Positions 1 through 5,310 of a stretch of 7,564 nt of DNA are shown in pieces (position 1 is the first letter of the stretch; each line of letters opens with the position of its first letter). A model generated the notes under the pieces. That model worked only from the letters and a program-made list of their open reading frames with translations. It made no database searches and had not been told where the DNA came from. The stretch comes from Bryobacteraceae bacterium (lineage in GTDB: Bacteria > Acidobacteriota > Terriglobia > Bryobacterales > Bryobacteraceae): positions 1 to 7,564 of the forward strand of contig JASHQT010000653.1 in the NCBI GenBank assembly GCA_030039005.1, in the 5' to 3' direction. The position numbers were made by a program, and so were the translations under genes.

Positions 1-480
1 GATCAGTACGTCGGAACTCTGCAGGGTCTCTCGTACCAATAAACGGCCCTCCTCCGTTGCCGGCACGCGCTGCTTGTCTTTCCCTACCCAAAAGGAGTCC
101 CGTGAGTCGAACCTGCCGAAAGCCCACCGGAACTGCTGAGCTATGACAGCGATATTTTCAAAAGCAAATCCAAACTTGAGCAGAGCATTGTACGGCGATT
201 CTGGAATCGACCGGTTGAATCCGCGGTCTCCCAGCCACAAGACGAAGTACCGCGCGAAACAACTGCCGAGCGCAACTACCCTTGTATCCGGCCCGATGAT
301 CGGGCTCGGCGGCTTCCAGCCGGACAACACCGGTTCAAAACCGGCGGCCCACAGCTCCGGCTTGGTCTGCAGATACTCATAGGCTTCGCCTTTGAACCAA
401 TCGTCCTGGAGGTCGGTTTGAGGGCTTACGTCCGTTGTACTGGAGGACCATTCGGTCAACCGCCGCCGTGACTCGTCCAT
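1..480 (-). CDS. GSCFA-domain protein, N-terminal part (cut by window edge)
   Basis: Reading the minus strand from an ATG at 480 gives 160 open codons that reach the window edge without a stop, so the C-terminus is missing. Residues 72-76 spell GSCFA, the motif that names the family, in the context VVALGSCFARYFVLWLGDRG. It is followed by SPYNALLKFGF, matching the usual layout of a short lead-in, the GSCFA strand and then a helix. The family is grouped with SGNH-type hydrolases, and the Ser of GSCFA (residue 73) would be the nucleophile candidate; the substrate is not established. No signal peptide is visible, so a cytosolic location is likely. The frame stays open upstream to about 690, but that stretch overlaps the comM remnant, so the ATG at 480 is preferred. 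There is no Shine-Dalgarno, but a TACAAT hexamer lies 9 nt upstream. The family call is firm; the function is not known. Confidence 0.85.
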   Translation of the reverse strand, partial: MDESRRRLTEWSSSTTDVSPQTDLQDDWFKGEAYEYLQTKPELWAAGFEPVLSGWKPPSPIIGPDTRVVALGSCFARYFVLWLGDRGFNRSIPESPYNALLKFGFAFENIAVIAQQFRWAFGRFDSRDSFWVGKDKQRVPATEEGRLLVRETLQSSDVLI

Positions 481-489
481 ACTTGGACT

Positions 490-495
490 ATTGTA
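490..495 (-). promoter_or_regulatory. Putative -10 element of the GSCFA gene
   Basis: TACAAT on the minus strand ends 9 nt before the ATG at 480. No convincing -35 hexamer is seen 16-18 nt upstream and no Shine-Dalgarno lies between. If it is used, transcription would start within a few bases of the start codon and give a nearly leaderless message. This is inferred from sequence only. Confidence 0.3.
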
Positions 496-553
496 TTGCG
501 GAAATGCCGTGTCCCTGACTGGTAACTCTCGAAAAAGGACCGGCTCGCTTAGA

Positions 554-619
554 TAGGCCCGTGAATCTGCTCGAACGCCTCGTTCCTTCGCACTTTCCGT
601 GCTCAGGCTGCATCCCGCC
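554..619 (+). repeat. 66-bp repeat block, copy 1 (upstream of comM remnant)
   Basis: This block aligns without gaps to 2249-2314, with about 46 of 66 identical bases by hand count. Conservation is concentrated at both ends: the first 20 bases differ at two positions, and the GCTCAGG(C/T)(C/T)GCAT stretch near the right end is also well kept. In both places the block precedes a comM 3' remnant and lies 50-75 bp upstream of a minus-strand gene start. It encodes nothing I recognise. The rest of 481-667 shows no gene, only the GSCFA 5' region and this block. Confidence 0.65.
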
Positions 620-667
620 AGGGACGCACAGGTATACGGTGGACCTTCTCGAAAGTGTAGCTGTTAC

Positions 668-1141
668 ATGCACGGGTGTCCCTGTGGTTACTTCTCCGAT
701 CCCACGCGCGAATGCCGTTGCACCGGCGCCATCATCCAGCGTTACTTGAGCAAGGTGAGCGGGCCGCTGCTCGATCGCATCGATCTGCACGTCGAAGTCC
801 CCGCCGTCGCATACAAAGAGTTACGAGGCAAAGATCACGGTTCCACGTCGGAGGAAATGCGCGCCCGTGTAGAAGCGGCCCGCGCTATCCAGTGCCGCCG
901 TGGCTTCTACAACGCCCGCATCCCGGCCCGGCTTCTTAGAACATTTTGCGCCCTGGATGAAGCGGGCGAGCGAACGCTCGAAATGGCCGTCCGGCGCATG
1001 GGATTGAGCGCCCGCGCCCATGACCGCGTGTTAAAGGCGGCCCGGACGATCGCCGATCTCGATCGCTCGGAAACCGTCTCCGCCAAGCACTTAGCCGAAG
1101 CCGTGCAGTATCGCAGCCTGGATCGAAGTTACTGGAGTTAG
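668..1141 (+). pseudogene. comM: comM/yifB-type Mg chelatase-like ATPase, 3' remnant (copy 1)
   Basis: This frame encodes the C-terminal ~157 residues of a ComM/YifB protein, an AAA ATPase that acts in natural transformation and branch migration in characterised species. The full-length family is about 500 residues. Recognisable segments in order are CPCGYFSDPTRECRCT (usually preceded by N-P, here H-G), QRYLSKVSGPLLDRIDLHVEVP, EEMRARVEAARAIQ, GFYNARIP, the Mg_chelatase_C helices, and the usual ending AEAVQYRSLDRSYWS. The N-terminal Lon-like part and the Walker A and B motifs are absent; upstream of about 668 the similarity stops. The likely missense changes (Gly for the expected Pro after CRCT, Cys for Arg in AIQCRRGFY) are judged from memory of the family. 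The frame is open to the natural TAG, but with no ATPase site or plausible start it should not work. It ends 3 bp from the convergent secreted-protein gene. Confidence 0.85.
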
Positions 1142-1143
1142 TC
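785..1143 (+). repeat. Direct repeat of comM 3' end, copy 1
   Basis: This 359-bp stretch is repeated in the same orientation at 2315-2626. The copies share long identical runs, for example around ACATTTTGCGCCCTGGATGA, and both end at GGAGTTAGTC, after which the sequences diverge. Only about 47 nt of net length difference separates them, caused by two deletions in copy 2 plus single-base indels. Confidence 0.9.
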
Positions 1144-1144
1144 C

Positions 1145-2200
1145 TTATCTGGGCGTTTTTTCGGTTTCGGCCCTCTGCTCCTCGCGGCGCGCGCCGGCAA
1201 GGATATCCCGCAACCCGTAGTTCCCCTCCTGGCAGGCGTACTCGAAAACCGGCTTTTTCGAGGAACGCAGAGGGATCATCGCCGTCCATGGCTTTGTCCA
1301 CGCTCCAGGATCATCAATCGTCACTTGCCACTGAAGGATGTCAGGACTTGTACGCGTGAACCGCTCAATTACGTGCAGCTTCTCGGTGGAAATATTGCGG
1401 AATACCCCGGGCCTGAAATTCGTCGAATCCACGACGAGGGTATCGCCCTCCCAGTGTCCCCGCGCATCTCCGAGCCAGGTGCGGATGGTCGAGGGAAGAT
1501 GCGGATGCCCATCCAGTGGAATTACACGGGCATCGTGGATCATCTCCGTCAAGATCACCACCGAGTCCGAAGCCTGGACGATCTGATAGTAGCTCTGGTA
1601 TCCGGCGACCAGTTGTGGCGTGCCATATGTAATACAGCGCTCTGACAGCGCTCGATCCTCCGGGCCGGCGGGTACCCGGTTGCGCGCCGCGGCGGCGGCA
1701 GCCACTTTTTCTTGAGCTTCCGCCGTCAAGGGCGGTAGACGGCCGTCTGGTGGGTCTGTGATGAGGGATGTTCTGTTGTCCCACTCCCTGGCCGCAAGCC
1801 AGACTGAGCTATAGTCGCCGGTCCCGCCATCAACACTTTTGAATCCCGATTTTTGTCCTTCTACATTGGCGAGCACGCTCTCGAAAACACTGTCGCCAAA
1901 TGCAGCGTCGGAGTTACCGTTGTCGAAGAGTTGCGCCGCCTTTTTCTTGAGCGCGGCCACTTCCTCGTCCGTCAGAAATGCACGCCCGGCTAGCGCCTTT
2001 GGTCGCTCCAGAGGAGTCGCGGTATTGTTCGCCCAGACTCCCTGCAAGTCCGGCTGGCCGTCTAGGGTCCGGGGCGCTGTCCAGGTTGGGTTTGCGGTCT
2101 TGGCCGCCTTGGCATTGAGCGACTGCGCTCGGTTCTGCCCGGCGAGTAGCGACAGTGCCACCACTAATGCAGCTACGAAAGTGAGATCTCGACGTTGCAT
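1145..2200 (-). CDS. Secreted protein of unknown function (conserved family in Acidobacteria)
   Basis: This is a 351-residue protein. The start is the ATG at 2200, chosen because GGAGG lies 5 nt upstream and because it begins a clean Sec signal peptide: MQRR, a hydrophobic stretch at residues 7-20, then a likely cut near RAQ (25-27). The open frame extends 36 codons further upstream, but into the repeat block. The mature protein begins with TLDGQPDLQGVWANNTATPLER (45-66). The best-conserved part is C-terminal: ERCI (187-190), YYQIVQ (204-209), EMIHDARVIPLDGHPHLP (219-236), GHWEGDTLVVDSTNF (248-262), LHVIERFTR (275-283) and FEYACQEGNY (319-328). I recognise this as a recurrent uncharacterised exported family in Acidobacteria. 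No catalytic motif can be named, although the conserved His, Asp and Glu residues and the two Cys (189, 323) hint at a folded periplasmic domain. It is intact and lies exactly between the two comM remnants. Confidence 0.85.
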   Translation of the reverse strand: MQRRDLTFVAALVVALSLLAGQNRAQSLNAKAAKTANPTWTAPRTLDGQPDLQGVWANNTATPLERPKALAGRAFLTDEEVAALKKKAAQLFDNGNSDAAFGDSVFESVLANVEGQKSGFKSVDGGTGDYSSVWLAAREWDNRTSLITDPPDGRLPPLTAEAQEKVAAAAAARNRVPAGPEDRALSERCITYGTPQLVAGYQSYYQIVQASDSVVILTEMIHDARVIPLDGHPHLPSTIRTWLGDARGHWEGDTLVVDSTNFRPGVFRNISTEKLHVIERFTRTSPDILQWQVTIDDPGAWTKPWTAMIPLRSSKKPVFEYACQEGNYGLRDILAGARREEQRAETEKTPR

Positions 2201-2204
2201 CTCC

Positions 2205-2210
2205 ACCTCC
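2205..2210 (-). promoter_or_regulatory. Shine-Dalgarno of the secreted-protein gene
   Basis: TGGAGG on the minus strand leaves 4-5 nt before the ATG at 2200. It is the strongest ribosome binding site in the window and settles the start over the longer open frame. Confidence 0.7.
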
Positions 2211-2221
2211 AATTGCTCACA

Positions 2222-2227
2222 AGTATA
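2222..2227 (-). promoter_or_regulatory. Putative -10 element of the secreted-protein gene
   Basis: TATACT on the minus strand lies 21 nt before the ATG at 2200, leaving room for a short leader carrying the Shine-Dalgarno. The -35 position (about 2245-2250, TACCGA) is a poor match and falls at the edge of the 66-bp repeat block. Confidence 0.35.
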
Positions 2228-2248
2228 TGCCTTGCGGGACGCGTTCGG

Positions 2249-2314
2249 TAGGCCCATGAATCTGCCCGAATACCCGAATGGCCCGGACATCCCTCGCTCA
2301 GGCCGCATTTCGCC
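2249..2314 (+). repeat. 66-bp repeat block, copy 2
   Basis: This is a gapless match to 554-619 at about 70% identity, conserved mainly at both ends. It abuts the comM 3' remnant directly at 2315, whereas in copy 1 a further 165 nt separate the block from the equivalent base. It forms the upstream flank of the minus-strand secreted-protein gene. Confidence 0.65.
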
Positions 2315-2626
2315 CTGTACGTCGAAGTCCTCGCCGTCGCTTACAGAGAATTACGCGGCAAAGATCACGGCTCCTCGTCGGAAGAAATGCGCGCCCGCGT
2401 AGAAGCGGCCCGCGCCATCCAGCGCCGCCGTGACTTCTATAACGCCCGCATCCCGCCCGGCTTCTCAAGAACATTTTGCGCCCTGGATGAAGCGGGCGAG
2501 CGAAGGCTCGAAATAGCCGTCCGGAGCATGAGATTGAGCGCCCGCACGATCGCCGATCTCGACTGCCAAGCACTTTAGCCGACGCCGTGCAGATCGCCGC
2601 CTGGGTCGGACTTACTGGAGTTAGTC
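2315..2626 (+). pseudogene. comM: comM/yifB 3' remnant, decayed (copy 2)
   Basis: This is a second, more decayed copy of the ComM C-terminal coding region in the same orientation as copy 1. Translation gives LYVEVLAVAYRELRGKDHG, then EEMRARVEAARAIQRRRDFYNARIP and FCALDEAGERRLEIAV, clearly homologous to copy 1. It keeps AIQRRR where copy 1 has AIQCRR, so neither copy is simply derived from the other. Relative to copy 1 it lacks 165 nt at the left, 30 nt after the codons for LSAR, and about 17 nt further on. Small indels then throw it out of frame, so a premature TAG falls at 2576-2578 and the original terminal TAG survives only as sequence. It is non-functional. Confidence 0.85.
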
Positions 2627-2648
2627 GGCGGCTAACTCTCAGCTAACT
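2618..2648. repeat. GAGTTAG/CTAACTC inverted repeat and GCTAACT direct repeat upstream of the beta-barrel gene
   Basis: GAGTTAG (2618-2624) and CTAACTC (2632-2638) form a 7-bp stem with a 7-nt loop. GCTAACT occurs at 2631-2637 and again at 2642-2648, 11 bp apart, about one helical turn. No T-run follows, so an intrinsic terminator is unlikely; an operator ahead of the gene at 2707 is possible. The remaining sequence to 2706 holds no gene I can see. Confidence 0.35.
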
Positions 2649-2706
2649 GTTGTGTGCGAAACCCGCAGGGAAAAGCACCGGTCTAAAAAGCATGAGGTTA
2701 TGCTTA

Positions 2707-3321
2707 ATGACGAAATTCGCTTTTCCCGCTTGTTTTGCCTTCTTCTGTATCGGCACGCTAAGCGCGCAGGAGGTATCGCATTTTTCTTTTGAACTAGGCG
2801 CCGGCTTCACCCAGACCGTCGGCAACACCGGTCGCTACCTGAATGACGGGTGGAACGTCGAGGGAGGCGCGGGGTTCAACTTCAATAATTACCTGGGAGT
2901 CCTCGGCGAACTTGGCTACACGTCCTTCGGATTCAACAGCAGCACGCTCTCCAGCCTCGGCTACCCTAACGGTGGCGTTAACGTCCTCTCCGCGACCATA
3001 GACCCGATCGTTCACTTGACACCTCGCAGCCACTTCGATCTCTACGCCATCGGTGGCGGCGGCCTGTATCATTGGAACCAGAATTTCTCCGCGCCCACGG
3101 GAACCGTGACGTCCTTTAACAGCGGCTCGTTTCCCATCGTGATCCCCAACACGGGACAAGACTACTCCGAGAACAAGCCCGGTTGGAACGCTGGCATGGG
3201 CATTGCGTTCGGCACCAAGTGGCACGGCAAAATATTCGCGGAAGCTCGCTACGTGCACGTTTACCTGAATGGCCCCGAGCGTGGCGACTATGTGCCCGTA
3301 AGCTTCGGCTTCCGCTGGTAA
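2707..3321 (+). CDS. Small outer-membrane beta-barrel protein
   Basis: This 204-residue protein has a Sec signal peptide (MTKFAFPACFAFFCIGTLSA, likely cut before QEV). The mature part is rich in Gly and aromatic residues, with alternating amphipathic strands such as FSFELGAGF (26-34), WNVEGGAGFNF (49-59), FDLYAIGGGGLYHW (110-123), GWNAGMGIAFGTKW (159-172) and IFAEARYVHVY (176-186). It ends in YVPVSFGFRW, a typical BAM-recognised terminal strand with a final aromatic residue. Length and pattern fit an 8-stranded OmpA/OmpW-like barrel. The start at 2707 is favoured by GAGG 9 nt upstream; an ATG at 2692 would add five residues, and a TTG at 2650 is less likely. It is a monocistronic gene that converges on the VWFA gene with an 18-bp gap. 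The function is probably a structural or adhesion role and cannot be narrowed. Confidence 0.85.
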   Translation: MTKFAFPACFAFFCIGTLSAQEVSHFSFELGAGFTQTVGNTGRYLNDGWNVEGGAGFNFNNYLGVLGELGYTSFGFNSSTLSSLGYPNGGVNVLSATIDPIVHLTPRSHFDLYAIGGGGLYHWNQNFSAPTGTVTSFNSGSFPIVIPNTGQDYSENKPGWNAGMGIAFGTKWHGKIFAEARYVHVYLNGPERGDYVPVSFGFRW

Positions 3322-3339
3322 CCTACGAAGTAACCGCTC

Positions 3340-4335
3340 TCAAAAGCCAGGGGAATAATATCCGTGGCGATAATACACGTGTAAGTCGGGTATTTTCGCT
3401 TGGCCACTTACTCGCACCTGGATGATCCGGTATTTGCCGTCGCGCTCGCCGTTCAGCGGTGAGTAGCCGAGCAGGTACTGACTGCGAAGCTGGTTGCCAA
3501 TTCGCGTGCTGATCGCAGGCAGATCGTTCAGGCTCGCCACGGCATACTCACGGCCGCCGGTCTCATCGGCCAGCTCGGACAGCAACTGGGGGCCGTTCTG
3601 TTCCTCCACCGAATGCTTCACGTCCGCCGGGTCGAAGATGCCCATCGCGTACACCTGAAGATCCGATTCCAGCATCTCGTTCTTGATCTCGCGCTCGGTG
3701 TGACGGCTGCGATTGTCGCCGCCGTCGGAAACGATCACCAGCGCCTTGCGGCTGTTGCGCGCCTGCTTCATCGTCACCATGCCCATATGGATCGCGTCCA
3801 GCAGCGAAGTCCGCCCGAATGGCCGGGTGCGCGCAATCTCGTCGTAGATATCGTTCGGATCCGTGGTGAAAGGCACCTTCAGCTTGGGCCGGTCGCTGAA
3901 CTCGATCAGGAAAAATTCGTCCTGGGGATTGGACGTCTTGAAGAAAGCTCCCGCCGCTTCGGTGGCTTTCTTGATTTTGTTCCGCATGCTCCCGCTGATA
4001 TCGAACAGCAATCCCACCGATACCGGCGCATCCTCTTGCGAGAAGTCCGCGATCGGCTGCTCCACGCCGTCTTCGAAAACACGGAAGTCCTCTTTGCGCA
4101 GGTTCGTCACGGGAGTACCCAGTTCGTTAGTCACCTGCGCTGGCACCAGGACGAGCGAAGAATCCACACGAATGTCGGGTTTTGGCAAAATAGGTTGCTC
4201 GATGGAAGCCACCGGGCGCAAGCGAGGAAGAATGGAAACCGCGGTTTCGCCGTCAGACGCCTGGAACGCCCAACAGGGAGACAACGTAAGTACGAGAACA
4301 GCGAGGCGCGCCGCGAACGAATCTGTGCGAGCCAT
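3340..4335 (-). CDS. Secreted VWFA-domain protein (Acidobacteria type)
   Basis: This 331-residue protein has an N-terminal signal sequence (residues 1-26, MARTDSF followed by a hydrophobic run to about CWAFQA). Residues 57-100 form the family's usual lead-in: SSLVLVPAQVTNELGTPV, then LRKEDFRVFEDGVEQPI. The von Willebrand A domain follows, with a complete metal-ion-dependent adhesion site: D112-S114-S116 in FDISGSM, T176 in GRTSLLD and D204 in SDGGDN. The C-terminal part includes LRSQYLLGYSP (283-293) and RHGYYSP (323-329), typical of the VWFA-related proteins expanded in Acidobacteria (TIGR03436 type). A metal-dependent protein-binding role outside the cytoplasm is likely; the partner is unknown. 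The start at 4335 is preferred over an upstream ATG at 4386 because it begins the signal peptide directly. It is divergent from the lactonase gene, with 111 bp between starts. Confidence 0.92.
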   Translation of the reverse strand: MARTDSFAARLAVLVLTLSPCWAFQASDGETAVSILPRLRPVASIEQPILPKPDIRVDSSLVLVPAQVTNELGTPVTNLRKEDFRVFEDGVEQPIADFSQEDAPVSVGLLFDISGSMRNKIKKATEAAGAFFKTSNPQDEFFLIEFSDRPKLKVPFTTDPNDIYDEIARTRPFGRTSLLDAIHMGMVTMKQARNSRKALVIVSDGGDNRSRHTEREIKNEMLESDLQVYAMGIFDPADVKHSVEEQNGPQLLSELADETGGREYAVASLNDLPAISTRIGNQLRSQYLLGYSPLNGERDGKYRIIQVRVSGQAKIPDLHVYYRHGYYSPGF

Positions 4336-4341
4336 TGGCAG

Positions 4342-4347
4342 ATTGTA
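4342..4347 (-). promoter_or_regulatory. Putative -10 element of the VWFA gene (leaderless?)
   Basis: TACAAT on the minus strand ends only 6 nt before the ATG at 4335, so a start at the usual distance would coincide with the start codon. No Shine-Dalgarno is positioned for this ATG. The -35 position (4365-4370, GTGCGT) is a poor match and overlaps a palindrome. Confidence 0.35.
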
Positions 4348-4365
4348 TCCCAATCCTGTCCGAAA

Positions 4366-4387
4366 CGCACAGTGCGACAACGGCACT
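4366..4387. promoter_or_regulatory. Overlapping palindromes in divergent promoter region
   Basis: CGCACAGTGCG (4366-4376) is a perfect palindrome with one central base. AGTGC (4371-4375) and GCACT (4383-4387) form a second inverted repeat with a 7-nt spacer. Both lie at the -35 position of the proposed VWFA promoter and upstream of the lactonase gene, so one regulator could act on both. The arms are only 5 bp and could be chance. Confidence 0.25.
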
Positions 4388-4400
4388 TTCCGTACTAGCC

Positions 4401-4421
4401 GGGCTATGAATTCGGGCTATG
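4401..4421 (+). repeat. GGGCTATG direct repeat, 13-bp period
   Basis: GGGCTATG occurs at 4401-4408 and 4414-4421, separated by AATTC, 25 bp upstream of the lactonase GTG start. It could be a regulator site or chance. A TACCCT hexamer at 4432-4437 is a possible -10, again only 9 nt from the start codon. Confidence 0.25.
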
Positions 4422-4446
4422 GGACAAGTGCTACCCTGATCGATGC

Positions 4447-5310
4447 GTGAAGCTGTTTTTTGCTCTTGTATTGCTGTCTTGTGCGGCCCGGGCCCAGGAC
4501 TTCAGCGATCTTCGCATCGAAAAAATCGCCACCGGCTACGCGTTTACCGAAGGTCCCGCGTGGTCACCCATGGGCTTCCTGGTTTTCAGCGACATCCCGG
4601 ACAACAAGCTCCTCCAATTCATGTCCGGCAGCCAGGCCTCCGTGTTCCGTGAAAATTCGGGCGGCGCCAACGGCAATCGATTCGATGAACAGGGCCGCCT
4701 CTACACCTGCGAAAGCCATACGCGGCGCGTCACGCGCACCGATAAGAAAGGCAAAGTGGAAGTTCTGGCCGAGCGCTGGCAGGGCAAACGTTTGAACGCG
4801 CCCAACGACCTGGTCGTTCGCAAAGAAGGCGACGTGTATTTCACCGACCCCGCATTCGGCAACCAGCAGGACACGCGCGAATTGGATTTCTTCGGCGTGT
4901 ATCGCATCTCGCGCAAAGGCGAGCTCGAAGTGATCGCCAAACCCAAGGGCCGCCCCAATGGGATCGCCCTCGCGCCCGGCGGCCGGACGTTATACGTGAG
5001 CAATTCCGATGAAAAGAACATCCGCGCTTACGATCTGGACAAGAACGGCGCGGCTTCGAACGAGCGCACGTTGATCTCGGGGCTAGATGGCGTGCCGGAC
5101 GGGATCTGCGTCGACGAGAAAGGCGACCTCTATGTGGCCGCCAATCAGATCTACGTTTACTCGGCCGAAGGCAAGCCCCTCGGCATGGTTCAGCTCCCGG
5201 AAACTCCGTCCAACTGCACTTTCGGCGATCCGGATTTGGGATCGCTCTACATCACCGCTCGCACGTCGGTCTACCGCGTGCGGCTGGATGTGAAGGGGAT
5301 CGCGTATTAA
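4447..5310 (+). CDS. Exported SMP-30/gluconolactonase-like sugar lactonase
   Basis: This 287-residue protein starts at GTG 4447, the first start that gives a signal peptide (MKLFFALVLLSCAARA, likely cut before Q17; LLSC at 9-12 is a weak lipobox alternative). The remainder is a six-bladed beta-propeller of the SMP-30/gluconolactonase/LRE family. Expected metal ligands are present: E35 in TEGPAW, N171 in RPNGIA and D218 in VPDGICVD. N120 in NAPNDLVV matches the substrate-side Asn of the family. Blade repeats show as GDVYFTD (128-134), GRTLYVSNS (179-187) and GDLYVAANQ (226-234). The probable role is hydrolysis of a sugar lactone or similar ester in the periplasm; the substrate cannot be assigned. 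No strong Shine-Dalgarno is seen. It is first gene of a compact run with Nudix and mutS2, which suggests co-transcription rather than a shared pathway. Confidence 0.9.
   Translation: MKLFFALVLLSCAARAQDFSDLRIEKIATGYAFTEGPAWSPMGFLVFSDIPDNKLLQFMSGSQASVFRENSGGANGNRFDEQGRLYTCESHTRRVTRTDKKGKVEVLAERWQGKRLNAPNDLVVRKEGDVYFTDPAFGNQQDTRELDFFGVYRISRKGELEVIAKPKGRPNGIALAPGGRTLYVSNSDEKNIRAYDLDKNGAASNERTLISGLDGVPDGICVDEKGDLYVAANQIYVYSAEGKPLGMVQLPETPSNCTFGDPDLGSLYITARTSVYRVRLDVKGIAY
5293..5298 (+). promoter_or_regulatory. Shine-Dalgarno-like site ahead of the Nudix gene
   Basis: AAGGGG lies inside the last codons of the lactonase gene, 7 nt before ATT at 5306. It is the reason for proposing ATT as the start, since no ATG, GTG or TTG occurs in the frame before the conserved first strand. 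Confidence 0.45.

Noticed and set aside
143..382. 79-codon plus-strand open frame
   Set aside because: It lies wholly within the GSCFA gene on the opposite strand and shows no family features.
1136..1170. Intrinsic terminator at the T-run near 1157-1162
   Set aside because: The six-T run is not preceded by a stable GC-rich hairpin on the plus strand, and it lies inside the minus-strand coding region.
2201..2308. 36-codon N-terminal extension of the secreted protein
   Set aside because: It would hide the signal peptide inside the protein, ignore the GGAGG before 2200, and translate the 66-bp repeat block.
1839..2402. 187-codon plus-strand open frame opposite the secreted-protein gene
   Set aside because: It is the antisense of a gene with a signal peptide and Shine-Dalgarno, then runs through the repeat block and comM remnant out of frame. 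No domain is recognisable.
554..2626. Composite transposon with the comM repeats as terminal elements
   Set aside because: The repeats carry no transposase, no terminal inverted repeats and no flanking target duplication that I could find. They are pieces of a cellular gene.
3613..4398. 261-codon plus-strand open frame opposite the VWFA gene
   Set aside because: The minus strand carries a full MIDAS-bearing VWFA domain and signal peptide. The plus-strand translation is an Arg/His-rich shadow.
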